A stretch of DNA of 8,207 bases from an uncultured Rhodanobacter sp. (GTDB lineage Bacteria; Pseudomonadota; Gammaproteobacteria; Xanthomonadales; Rhodanobacteraceae). Below are positions 1-6,711 of the stretch, piece after piece. The notes beneath the pieces are model-generated. The model was given only the letters and a program-made list of their open reading frames with translations, had not been told where the DNA came from and did not search any database. Each line of letters starts with the position of its first letter. Positions within the stretch are counted from its first letter, which is position 1. The DNA is taken from positions 1 to 8,207 of the forward strand of contig CAIKJM010000131.1 in NCBI GenBank assembly GCA_903827735.1. The letters run 5' to 3'. The translations under genes and the position numbers were made by a program.

Positions 1-345
1 ATTCGCGTGGCTGCCGTGCGCTTCGAAAAAGACTGGCTTACCGAAGTGGACTCGATCCGTGCCGGCGGTCGTCCGGCCGATGCCGCGCGCAAACGCCTGC
101 GCGAACATCTGCTGGCCAGCTTGCCGCTGTTCAAGGCGGCCAAATTCTTCTTGAATCCGGAAATGAGTCTGGTCGACTGCCTGGTCGCGCCGGTGATCTG
201 GCGCCTGCCGTGGCTGGACGTGGATCTGGGGCGCGAAGGCAAACCGATCATCGATTACGGCGAACGTTTGTTCCACAGTCAGGGTTTTGCGCGCAGCATG
301 ACCGAACAGGAGAAAGCCATGCGCCCTCTCCCCGAGCAGGCATGA
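1..345 (+). CDS. sspA: Stringent starvation protein A, C-terminal part (5' end outside window)
   Basis: This is the C-terminal 114 residues of SspA, a glutathione-S-transferase-fold protein that binds RNA polymerase and alters transcription during starvation and acid stress. The family is about 210 residues, so roughly the N-terminal half lies left of the window. The visible part is the all-helical GST C-terminal domain. Recognisable family segments are FEKDWLTEVDSI near the start, ARKRLREHLLA, the core SLVDCLVAPVIWRLPWL, and the tail SMTEQEKAMR, which parallel the E. coli protein as I remember it. The frame is open from base 1, and the stop TGA (343-345) overlaps the ATG of sspB in an ATGATGA arrangement, so the two genes are probably translationally coupled. 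The adjacent sspB makes the assignment firm. Other GST-like proteins are possible in principle but do not fit this context. Confidence 0.93.
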   Translation: MRVAAVRFEKDWLTEVDSIRAGGRPADAARKRLREHLLASLPLFKAAKFFLNPEMSLVDCLVAPVIWRLPWLDVDLGREGKPIIDYGERLFHSQGFARSMTEQEKAMRPLPEQA

Positions 346-788
346 TGAGCAAGAATGAACCCACCTCGATGAGCTCGAATCGACCGTATCTTTTGCGGGC
401 GATCTACGACTGGATCAGCGACAACGACCTCACACCCTACGTGCTGGTCGACGCCTCTATCGAGGGCGTTCGCGTGCCGCCGCAGGTGATCAAGAATGGC
501 CAGGTCGTGCTGAATCTGGCCATGCGCGCGGTGGCGAATCTGGATCTGGGCAACGAGTGGATCAGCTTCTCGGCGCGCTTCTCCGGCGTGAGTCAGACCA
601 TCAATATTCCGGTACATGCGGTGCTGGCGCTGTACGCTCAGGAAAATGGGCAGGGCATGATGTTCCCGGCCGAAGAAGGTGGCGACAACCCACCGCCGGA
701 CATGCCCGATGACGCGCCGCCCGCACCGAGTGCCGATCAGGGCGACAAGCCCAAGCGCGGGGCGCCGCATCTGCGGGTGGTCAAGTAA
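342..788 (+). CDS. sspB: ClpXP protease specificity-enhancing factor SspB
   Basis: SspB is the adaptor that binds ssrA-tagged peptides from stalled ribosomes and tethers them to ClpXP for degradation in the cytosol. The product is 148 residues, against about 165 in E. coli. The N-terminal folded domain (about residues 12-105) contains RPYLLRAIYDWISDNDLTPYV, the VPPQVIKNGQVVLNL stretch and the FSARFSGVSQTINIPVHAVLALYAQENG core. A flexible acidic, proline-rich linker follows (about 110-138). The last ten residues, RGAPHLRVVK, match the C-terminal ClpX-binding tail of the family. I start at ATG 342, which overlaps the sspA stop; ATG 345 is equally possible and ATG 369 less so. A longer frame reaching back to 210 only runs inside sspA and is rejected. 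The downstream gene is convergent after 48 bases. Confidence 0.95.
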   Translation: MMSKNEPTSMSSNRPYLLRAIYDWISDNDLTPYVLVDASIEGVRVPPQVIKNGQVVLNLAMRAVANLDLGNEWISFSARFSGVSQTINIPVHAVLALYAQENGQGMMFPAEEGGDNPPPDMPDDAPPAPSADQGDKPKRGAPHLRVVK

Positions 789-836
789 CACGCGCTTTTG
801 GTCTCGGCGGTATGAGAGGACGCTGACGAATATGCT

Positions 837-1253
837 CTAGTGAAGCGGTTCGTGCGGCGGTCGACGACCAGGATGCAGCTGCACCACGTTGCTTGACGCT
901 TTGGCTTTAGCCAGCGCCTCAGCCACGATCGACTCGGCCGATGCCACCTCGATCGTCGGCAGGCTGAGCTCCGTCACCGAGCTGCCGATCATCCATAGCC
1001 GGCCCTGCTCGCGATCGTCGCCGTCAATGCTGACCTCGAACGAATAGCCGCGCTCGATCCGACGAAGGCCGTCGATGCGCCGGATACGTACGGCGCGCAG
1101 GCCGACGCTTTCATCGAGCAGCTGCAGGCCGTGCCTTTCGCACTGTCGACGGGCTTCATTCATCGCGCGCTCCCGCGCTGAGGTGAGCTTCAGCCACAAC
1201 GTAACTAAGGCGCAAAGCACCAGGAGTAGCAGCATATCTTCGATGTCGCTCAT
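837..1253 (-). CDS. DUF3301 family small membrane protein
   Basis: This is a 138-residue protein of unknown function that I recognise as the DUF3301 type. Residues about 7-23 (MLLLLVLCALVTLWLKL) form one hydrophobic segment, probably an N-terminal membrane anchor. A basic, arginine-rich helix follows, then LQLLDESVGLRAVRIRRIDG and RIERGYSFEVSIDGDDREQGRLWMIG, which look like the beta-rich cytoplasmic part shared by the family. From about residue 100 the sequence is a less typical acidic-to-basic tail ending in PGRRPPHEPLH. It lies 68 bases after nadC on the same strand and is probably the last gene of that transcript; a DUF3301 gene beside nadC is, to my knowledge, a recurrent xanthomonad arrangement. 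ATG 1253 is used because the hydrophobic segment starts just after it. No strong ribosome binding site is seen. No function can be assigned. Confidence 0.8.
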   Translation of the reverse strand: MSDIEDMLLLLVLCALVTLWLKLTSARERAMNEARRQCERHGLQLLDESVGLRAVRIRRIDGLRRIERGYSFEVSIDGDDREQGRLWMIGSSVTELSLPTIEVASAESIVAEALAKAKASSNVVQLHPGRRPPHEPLH

Positions 1254-1321
1254 GCCAGCAGTGTGTGGGCACGCCCGCGCGCGCGCAAGGTGGCGGCGTC
1301 TTTACTCCACCGGGCTGGTGG

Positions 1322-2179
1322 TCAGTCCAGCCGTAGTCTCAGCGACAGGTCCACCGCACGGACGTGTTTGGTCAGGGCACCGACTGAAATGTAGTCCACG
1401 CCTGTTCTGGCAAACGCGGCAATGGATTCCAGATCGACGTTGCCGGAGACTTCCAGCGGCACGCGGCCGGCGGTCAGCGCCACGGCCTCGACCATCAGCG
1501 GCAGCGAAAAATTGTCCAGCATGATCCGGTCGACGCCGGCATCGATGGCCTGCGCCAGCTCATCGAGATTTTCCACTTCGACTTCGAGCATTAGCGTGGG
1601 GTGCAAACGGCGCCCGGCATCGACGGCGGCGCGGATACTGCCGGCGGCGATGATGTGGTTTTCCTTGACCAGGATGGCGTCATACAAGCCCATCCGCTGG
1701 TTATAACCGCCGCCGCAGCGTACGGCGTATTTCTGTGCCAAGCGCATACCCGGCACGGTCTTGCGGGTATCCAACAGCCGGGTGTGAGTGCCCGCTACGG
1801 CGGCCACGTATGTGGCCGTTTGCGTCGCGGTAGCGGACAGCAGCTGCAGAAAATTCAGCGCAGTGCGCTCGGCGCTGACCAGCGCGCGCGCTTGTCCGGA
1901 TAGTCGACAGATCATCGCGCCAGATTCCACCCGCTCACCGTCGGCTGTGTTCCATTGGATATGCACCTGCGGGTCCATCCGGAGAAAGCACGCCTCGAAC
2001 CAGGGAATGCCAGCAATCACAGCGCTTTCGCGACAGGTCAGTTCAGCCTGTGCGCGGGCACCGGCTGGAAGCAGCTCGGCAGTAGCGTCGCCGGAGCCGA
2101 TATCCTCGGCAAAGGCGCGTTCGATATCGGCGGAAATCTGCTCAGCGGGAGGTGCGTCAAACAAGCGTACGGAACTCAT
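1322..2179 (-). CDS. nadC: Nicotinate-nucleotide pyrophosphorylase (carboxylating), quinolinate phosphoribosyltransferase
   Basis: NadC converts quinolinate and PRPP to nicotinate mononucleotide, CO2 and pyrophosphate, the step that joins the de novo branch to NAD synthesis. The product is 285 residues, normal for the family. The N-terminal sandwich domain (about 1-115) ends in SAERTALNFL with Arg105. The barrel follows, with DTRKTVPGMR (137-146, Arg139, Lys140), Lys150, the GGG loop (156-158), KENH (172-175), LEVEVEN (198-204, Glu201), MLDN (220-223, Asp222), and EVSGNVDLESI and DYISVGALTKH near the C terminus, which bind the phosphate. One oddity: the usual NHR after the GGG loop reads NQR, with Gln161 in place of His. 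The ATG shares one base with the stop of the upstream DUF1631 gene (TGATG), so the two are probably co-translated. Confidence 0.97.
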   Translation of the reverse strand: MSSVRLFDAPPAEQISADIERAFAEDIGSGDATAELLPAGARAQAELTCRESAVIAGIPWFEACFLRMDPQVHIQWNTADGERVESGAMICRLSGQARALVSAERTALNFLQLLSATATQTATYVAAVAGTHTRLLDTRKTVPGMRLAQKYAVRCGGGYNQRMGLYDAILVKENHIIAAGSIRAAVDAGRRLHPTLMLEVEVENLDELAQAIDAGVDRIMLDNFSLPLMVEAVALTAGRVPLEVSGNVDLESIAAFARTGVDYISVGALTKHVRAVDLSLRLRLD

Positions 2180-4509
2180 CAGGCATCCGGAGCGGTAGAG
2201 TTTTCAGGCTGACTGAGACGAGTGACGATCGAACTCATGGCCCGGTCGAAGAGCGCATTGCCGGCCAGTATGGTGGCTTTGCCATCGGCTAACAGCACAG
2301 CCAACTCTTCCGGCGCGTAATCCGCCACTTTCAGGCCGCGGCGGTTGACGAACAGATAGCGACCGGTCATCGGGCTGATCCACGAAAGCTTAGCTCGCGC
2401 CATCGCCTGATCGATATGGCTGAATTCCAGCCAGGTACCCGGCTGCAAGGCCTGAACCTGCTGCCACTCGGGACTGTCGAGCGGCACCATCGCCGGCTCT
2501 GGGTGGCGGCTCTCTTCGCGGCCCGCGTCCTGCTCGACCACTGGCTGAATCGTATCGGGCATGCTCAGCATCGCGGCGTCTTCCGTAACAGAAGCTGCGA
2601 GGGATTCGTCGCCCGCTTCGCCGAGCTGTTGGCGGTAGTAGGCGTGTAACTGGCCTAGCAGCCGCTCGACGTCCTGTTCCTGAAAGGCCACGTTGGCCAG
2701 GCCGAGGCGCAAGGCGCGTTCGATACTAGGCAGCGTGTGGCGTAGCCGCTCCCGGTCTTCGGCACTCTTTATCGGGCGCGCGCTGGCGATGAAATCGTCG
2801 ACAAAATGCAGTGCGCCGCGAAACTCGTTCGAGGCCTCGCCCTGGCGCAGCAAGGTCAGCACCAGATGGTTGGCCCAAGCGCGCGCGAGAATGCCGTGGA
2901 CTAGCGGCGGCAGCTGATGCTGGCCGATCCGTTCGATGATTTCGCGCGCCGCGCGACGTCGCGCCAGTTCGAGCTTTTCGCGGCCTCGCGTAGATTCCGC
3001 CACGCGCTGCTCGGCCAGCTCCGACCGGCGCTTGTTGATGTCGTGGAACTGCTGCAAATCTGCCAACAGCCGTTCGAAGATGCTCATATCGTCATCGAAT
3101 TCGTGCAGCAGCTTTTCGACGATAACTTTTACTTTTTCATACAGCCGGCGATCGCGGTCGGACTCGTCCGACCAACCCTTGGCCTGTTCGGCCAAACTGT
3201 CGAGCAGTCGGCGCGCGGGATGCTGGCGATGAGCGAACATCTTGCGGTCGAGAATCGCGGCTTTGAGATAGGGAATCTGCAGTCGCGCCAGCAGCACCTG
3301 CATCTCTGCCGGCAGGTTGCGGTCTTCCAGGATAAATTCGAACAGCATGCCGACCAGGTCGATGGTGTCTTCATCGATGGTGGCCACATGGCTGGGGCGC
3401 TCGCCACGGAGCGCGCCGATCTGATTGAGCAGCTGGGATTTGAGCTGCTGCACTTCGCGGCTCAGATCGGCCGCATCGCGTTCCGATCCGGTGGCGGCTT
3501 GAGGCAGCGGGCCGGCGCTGGCGATCTGATTCTGTAAAACGCTGAGTGCACCGAGCAGTTCGTGCGCCGATGGCAACGGTCCGGATGAAACCGTACCGGC
3601 GTTGCCTCCGTTGTTGGCAACCGCGCCGCCATAGCCAGGTGCTGAACCCGCCGATGCCGGCGCGCGACGGGCGCTGAAAAGGGCGTGCAGCGTCTGCAGC
3701 AAATCATTGGGGATGTCGCCGGATTCCGCGCCGGCTACCGTCCGCGCCACGGCGTCGTCATCCACCGATTTCGAAATGCTGACGCTGGCGGCGGCTGGCG
3801 TGCGGACGACGTGATGGTGCAGCTGCGGCAGCACGCCGGCCTCGACCAGCTCGGAGTTGATTTCCTGGTACAGCTCTTCCAAGGACGACAGCACGTAGCG
3901 ATCGAAGAGCTTGTAGATGATCAGCTTGACGCGCATATCCGCCGTGAGTTCACGCAGCGCCTGGCGAAAGGCCTGGGACAGGATCGCCGGCGCCACCGGG
4001 TTGCTGGCGTCGTCGATCTTGTGACCGCCGCAGATCACCGACAGCCGCTGGTTCACCGCAAACAGGTCACGCGCGAGGCGCGAATCGTTTTTGCTGATCA
4101 TGCTGGTGATGGCCAGCGATTCTTCCAGCTCGTTGTCGGCTACCAGCGTGAGTTCCGCGTTGCTGCTGACGCCTGACGAAGCCGCCGCCGATGAGGGAGA
4201 TTTTGGATGGGTCAGCTCGCCCAGCTCGCGGTTGATGGTGGCCAGGAAGTTGCGCTCCACCAGCGGGCGGCGCTTGCGCACGTCGCGCATGCCGTCGAAG
4301 TAGTGCATCTGAGCGGCGTTGTTTTCCGCCTTTTCGGCCAGGTCGAAAAGGGCATCGTCCACGTGCTCGAAGGCATTGCCTACCCATTGCTGCAGCCGCC
4401 GATTGGCGATGCCGCGAACCGCGTTCAGCAGCTGGCCGACTCGCTCGCTGGAGGGATCCAGCCGCGGGCCGAGGTCGACTACTTTCGAGAGGTCACTGAC
4501 TTCTTTCAT
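2179..4509 (-). CDS. DUF1631 domain-containing protein
   Basis: This is a large 776-residue soluble protein of the DUF1631 type, whose biochemical role is unknown to me; some genomes label such proteins 'thymidine phosphorylase', which I do not trust. The N-terminal third is mostly helical. A Gly/Ala/Ser/Pro-rich linker lies at about residues 295-345, followed by an extended helical, charged region with coiled-coil character (about 355-620, containing RGREKLELARRRAAREIIERIG). The C-terminal module (about 680-765) holds GTWLEF, RAKLSWISPMTGRYLFVNRRG and a final helix; this is the most recognisable DUF1631 signature. I chose ATG 4509 because AAGG lies seven bases upstream and the frame before it opens only from a TTG at 4569. 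The stop overlaps the nadC start by one base, so it probably heads a DUF1631-nadC-DUF3301 operon. There is no signal peptide or membrane segment. Confidence 0.85.
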   Translation of the reverse strand: MKEVSDLSKVVDLGPRLDPSSERVGQLLNAVRGIANRRLQQWVGNAFEHVDDALFDLAEKAENNAAQMHYFDGMRDVRKRRPLVERNFLATINRELGELTHPKSPSSAAASSGVSSNAELTLVADNELEESLAITSMISKNDSRLARDLFAVNQRLSVICGGHKIDDASNPVAPAILSQAFRQALRELTADMRVKLIIYKLFDRYVLSSLEELYQEINSELVEAGVLPQLHHHVVRTPAAASVSISKSVDDDAVARTVAGAESGDIPNDLLQTLHALFSARRAPASAGSAPGYGGAVANNGGNAGTVSSGPLPSAHELLGALSVLQNQIASAGPLPQAATGSERDAADLSREVQQLKSQLLNQIGALRGERPSHVATIDEDTIDLVGMLFEFILEDRNLPAEMQVLLARLQIPYLKAAILDRKMFAHRQHPARRLLDSLAEQAKGWSDESDRDRRLYEKVKVIVEKLLHEFDDDMSIFERLLADLQQFHDINKRRSELAEQRVAESTRGREKLELARRRAAREIIERIGQHQLPPLVHGILARAWANHLVLTLLRQGEASNEFRGALHFVDDFIASARPIKSAEDRERLRHTLPSIERALRLGLANVAFQEQDVERLLGQLHAYYRQQLGEAGDESLAASVTEDAAMLSMPDTIQPVVEQDAGREESRHPEPAMVPLDSPEWQQVQALQPGTWLEFSHIDQAMARAKLSWISPMTGRYLFVNRRGLKVADYAPEELAVLLADGKATILAGNALFDRAMSSIVTRLSQPENSTAPDA

Positions 4510-4585
4510 CGCCACGCCTTGGAATTGCGACACGCGGTGAGAGTCAAATGGCCCGCACGAGCCTGACAATAAGCGAGGCCGAAGG

Positions 4586-4596
4586 GCATGTCATGC
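4586..4596. repeat. Short inverted repeat GCATG-t-CATGC, possible operator
   Basis: A perfect five-base inverted repeat with a single central base lies in the gap between the trm112-like gene and the DUF1631 gene. It sits close to the transcription start expected from the minus-strand -10 element at 4600-4605. Its position would suit a repressor site, but no known regulator is recognised and a repeat this short can arise by chance. Confidence 0.2.
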
Positions 4597-4599
4597 ATA

Positions 4600-4629
4600 T
4601 TTATATTAGAACCGAGAACTGCGACACAA
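4600..4629 (-). promoter_or_regulatory. Predicted sigma70 promoter for DUF1631-nadC-DUF3301
   Basis: Reading the minus strand, a TTGTGT (4629-4624) stands 18 bases before TATAAA (4605-4600), which matches the -10 consensus at five of six positions. The surrounding bases (about 4597-4608) are strikingly AT-rich for this GC-rich region. Transcription would start near 4592, giving a leader of about 80 bases before ATG 4509. The -35 is weak. This is a prediction from sequence only. Confidence 0.4.
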
Positions 4630-4634
4630 ACGGT

Positions 4635-4907
4635 TCAGGCAGCCGCCGGAAAGTCAGTCAGCTGGGTAGTACCGATACCTTCTTCTGGCAGCATCACCGG
4701 AATACCGTCTTCGATGCGGTAGATCACCTTGCGATCTGTCGTGATCAGGGCCTCGGAAATTTTTTCGCGAACGGGCGCGCCGGCAACCGAATCGACCTTG
4801 CCGGCGGCAACGGCGACGTTGAGCGCATCGAGCTCACGCTTGCTCAGCGGCCGAACCGGAGTCTTGCTGACGGGGCAGCACAAAATATCGAGGAGACGCT
4901 TGTCCAT
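4635..4907 (-). CDS. Trm112 family protein (zinc-ribbon-like small protein)
   Basis: This is a 90-residue protein of the Trm112/YcaR type. In eukaryotes and archaea Trm112 is a small zinc protein that activates several methyltransferases; the role of bacterial members is unsettled. The N terminus DKRLLDILCCPVSKTPV and the C-terminal RIEDGIPVMLPEEGI (64-78) are the two conserved ends of the family. Between them lies a longer middle (about 20-62) than in the 60-residue E. coli YcaR. The usual CPxC motif reads CCPVS (10-14), so the second cysteine is missing, and no later cysteines exist; the classic four-cysteine zinc site is therefore absent. The gene is separated by 125 bases from the DUF1631 gene and diverges from purE with 68 bases between starts. 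The start at ATG 4907 fits the family N terminus; no good ribosome binding site is visible. Confidence 0.85.
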   Translation of the reverse strand: MDKRLLDILCCPVSKTPVRPLSKRELDALNVAVAAGKVDSVAGAPVREKISEALITTDRKVIYRIEDGIPVMLPEEGIGTTQLTDFPAAA

Positions 4908-4946
4908 GGCGGGTTAGCGGGGTGTGCCGGAGCAGTGGAAAGCAAG

Positions 4947-4953
4947 TACGATA
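4947..4953. promoter_or_regulatory. Possible shared -10 region of purE and the trm112-like gene
   Basis: The bases TACGATA read as a -10-like TACGAT on the plus strand (4947-4952) and as TATCGT on the minus strand (4953-4948). Each matches the consensus at four of six positions, and they would give leaders of about 17 bases to purE and 34 bases to the trm112-like gene. No good -35 is present on either side. The gap is only 68 bases, so some promoter must lie here or inside the flanking genes. Confidence 0.25.
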
Positions 4954-4975
4954 CCCGTTTTTGGACGGCCCGACC

Positions 4976-5479
4976 ATGACATCGACAACCAAGCCGCTAC
5001 GCGTTGGCGTGGTGATGGGTTCGCGCTCGGACTGGGAAACCATGCAGCATGCGGTTGGCGTGTTGGAAGAACTTGGCGTGCCGCACGAAGTGCGCGTGGT
5101 GTCGGCGCATCGCACCCCGGATCTGCTGTTTCGCTATGCCGAGGAGGCCGTTGGCCGTGGTTTGCACGTGATCATTGCCGGTGCCGGCGGCGCGGCGCAT
5201 CTGCCGGGCATGCTGGCGGCAAAGACGCGGCTACCGGTGCTCGGCGTGCCGGTGCAGTCCAAGGCGCTCAGCGGCATGGACTCTCTGCTGTCGATCGCGC
5301 AGATGCCGGCAGGCATTCCGGTCGGAACTCTGGCGATTGGCCGCGCGGGTGCGGTCAACGCGGGCCTGCTGGCCGTTTCCATGCTGGCCCTGCACGACGG
5401 CGAACTCGCTGCGGCGCTCGATGCCTGGCGCGCCAAGCAAACGCAGGCGGTGCTCGATCAGCCGGACCCGCGGCCATGA
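4976..5479 (+). CDS. purE: N5-carboxyaminoimidazole ribonucleotide mutase, class I PurE
   Basis: PurE moves the carboxyl group of N5-CAIR to carbon 4 to form CAIR, in the middle of de novo purine synthesis in the cytosol. The product is 167 residues, typical of class I. Visible motifs are VGVVMGSRSD (10-19), VVSAHRTPD (41-49, His45), the loop AGAGGAAHLPGM (68-79, His75), and SKALSGMDSLLSIAQMPAGIPV (95-116). The presence of an adjacent purK confirms the class I, N5-CAIR-using type. I start at ATG 4976, from which the family N terminus MTSTTKPLRVGVVMGS begins naturally; the frame extends back to 4922 but adds residues without family character. A weak GGA lies ten bases upstream. The stop TGA overlaps the purK start as ATGA, so the two are translationally coupled. 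No PurR-like palindrome or riboswitch is seen. Confidence 0.97.
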   Translation: MTSTTKPLRVGVVMGSRSDWETMQHAVGVLEELGVPHEVRVVSAHRTPDLLFRYAEEAVGRGLHVIIAGAGGAAHLPGMLAAKTRLPVLGVPVQSKALSGMDSLLSIAQMPAGIPVGTLAIGRAGAVNAGLLAVSMLALHDGELAAALDAWRAKQTQAVLDQPDPRP

Positions 5480-6630
5480 GCGATCGTAAGCAGCCGGTGC
5501 TTGGCGTGCTGGGCGGTGGCCAACTGGCTCGCATGCTTTCGCTCGCCGCGTCGCCGCTGGGCATCAAGACGCTGGTCGTTGACGGCGCCGGCGATGTCTG
5601 TGCAGGGCAGGTCGCACCACTGGTCGTTGCCGAATGGACTGACTACGCCTCGCTGGAAGCGTTCGCCGGCCAGGTCGACGCCGTCACCTTCGATTTCGAA
5701 AACGTCCCCGCGGAAACGGCGCGCCGTCTAGCCGAAAAGGTGGCCGTGCATCCCTCGCCAAAGGCGCTGGCGACCGCGCAGGATCGCCTTGCTGAAAAGA
5801 CCCTCTTTCGTGAATGCGGCCTTCCCACGCCGGAATTTATGGCGGTCGATACGCGCGAGGATCTCGCCCGGGCGCTGACGGCCATCGGTGCACCGGCCAT
5901 CCTCAAGACGCGTCGGCTCGGCTATGACGGCAAGGGCCAGTTCCGACTCAAGACAGTCGACGACGCCGATGCGGCGTGGGCTGCATTGGGTGAGCAGGCG
6001 GCAAAGCTTGGACTGATTCTGGAAGCGTTTGTGCCGTTCGAGCGAGAGCTGTCGGTGATCGCCGTACGCGGCCGCGATGGTGAGTTCCGCACCTGGCCGC
6101 TGACGCAGAACTGGCATGTCGACGGCGTGCTGTCGATGAGCTTGGCGCCGGCCCCGGCGATCGACGAGCTGCAGCCGCGTGCCACCGCGCTGGCGAAAAC
6201 GCTGGCCGAGCGGCTGGACTACGTCGGCGTCTTCGCGCTCGAGCTGTTCGTCAAAGACGGTGATCTTCTCGGCAACGAAATGGCGCCGCGGGTGCACAAC
6301 TCCGGTCACTGGACCATCGAAGGCGCGCATACGAGCCAGTTCGAGAACCACGTGCGCGCCGTGCTTGGTCTGCCACTAGGCGACACCGGTGCACGTGGCG
6401 TGTCGACGATGTTCAATTGGATCGGCGATCTGCCTGACGCCGCGCCCGTTTTGCGCGCCATCGACGGGCACTGGCACGACTACGGCAAGCAGGCACGGCC
6501 GGGACGCAAAGTTGGTCACGCCACGCTGTGCGCGCCCGATGCGAAAGAACTGGTTACGCGATTGGCGGAGCTGGCCGATGCGCTCGGTCGTGGCGAGCAG
6601 GCGGGCCCGGTGGTGAAAGCGCTCCGCTGA
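5476..6630 (+). CDS. purK: N5-carboxyaminoimidazole ribonucleotide synthase
   Basis: PurK is an ATP-grasp enzyme that carboxylates AIR with bicarbonate and ATP to give N5-CAIR, the substrate of PurE encoded just before it. The product is 384 residues, slightly longer than E. coli PurK. The N-terminal domain shows GVLGGGQLARML (10-21) and FDFENVP (72-78). The ATP-grasp core shows ILKTRRLGYDGKGQ (142-155), EAFVPFERELSVI (183-195), the metal-binding stretch FALELFV (253-259), and NEMAPRVHNSGHWTIEGA (267-284) followed by TSQFENH. The C-terminal domain has YGKQARPGRKVGHATL (336-351). All key motifs are intact. The start ATG 5476 overlaps the purE stop; the same frame is open back to 4924 but that stretch only shadows purE. 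A hairpin terminator lies 30 bases after the stop. Confidence 0.97.
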   Translation: MSDRKQPVLGVLGGGQLARMLSLAASPLGIKTLVVDGAGDVCAGQVAPLVVAEWTDYASLEAFAGQVDAVTFDFENVPAETARRLAEKVAVHPSPKALATAQDRLAEKTLFRECGLPTPEFMAVDTREDLARALTAIGAPAILKTRRLGYDGKGQFRLKTVDDADAAWAALGEQAAKLGLILEAFVPFERELSVIAVRGRDGEFRTWPLTQNWHVDGVLSMSLAPAPAIDELQPRATALAKTLAERLDYVGVFALELFVKDGDLLGNEMAPRVHNSGHWTIEGAHTSQFENHVRAVLGLPLGDTGARGVSTMFNWIGDLPDAAPVLRAIDGHWHDYGKQARPGRKVGHATLCAPDAKELVTRLAELADALGRGEQAGPVVKALR

Positions 6631-6660
6631 GCCCGGGTTCCACATAATTTGCGCCACGAA

Positions 6661-6690
6661 AAACGGAGCCGCATGGGCTCCGTTTTCTTT
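6661..6690. terminator. Bidirectional intrinsic terminator between purK and sodB
   Basis: An eleven-base-pair perfect stem (6661-6671 with 6677-6687) encloses the five-base loop GCATG. The central pairs are ACGGAGCC with GGCTCCGT, flanked by AAAA on the left and TTTT on the right, so U tracts follow the stem in both directions. It lies in the 81-base gap between convergent purK and sodB and can end both transcripts. Confidence 0.93.
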
Positions 6691-6711
6691 ATAACGCTTT
6701 TTTACTGATAA

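Noticed and set aside
279..791. 170-codon minus-strand open frame opposite sspA and sspB.
   Set aside because: It covers sspB, whose motifs and ClpX-binding tail are intact; the antisense product shows no domain.
789..836. Gap between convergent sspB and the DUF3301 gene, checked for a terminator.
   Set aside because: No hairpin with a flanking T tract is visible in these 48 bases.
1276..1288. Alternating CG run between nadC and the DUF3301 gene, considered as Z-DNA or a repeat element.
   Set aside because: It is a short run in GC-rich DNA, with no repeat copies elsewhere in the window and no sign of function.
1306..1321. Small stem CCACC/GGTGG just after the nadC stop, considered as a terminator.
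   Set aside because: The stem is only five pairs with no following T run, and the next gene is on the same strand 68 bases away.
2917..3537. 206-codon plus-strand open frame, and a similar one at 3685-4176, inside the DUF1631 gene.
   Set aside because: Both are antisense shadows of a long minus-strand gene, with His/Gln/Arg-rich composition and no family resemblance.
4908..4975. Search for a PurR box or purine riboswitch ahead of purE.
   Set aside because: The gap is too short for a riboswitch and contains no PurR-like palindrome.
4924..5475. Upstream extension of the purK frame to 4924, giving an apparent 568-residue protein.
   Set aside because: The added residues are an out-of-frame shadow of purE with Arg/Ala/Gly-rich composition; PurK begins at ATG 5476 with its GGGQLARM motif close behind.
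5728..6351. 207-codon open frame on the minus strand inside purK.
   Set aside because: It is antisense to intact, motif-rich purK; long antisense frames are expected in GC-rich DNA and this one has no recognisable domain.
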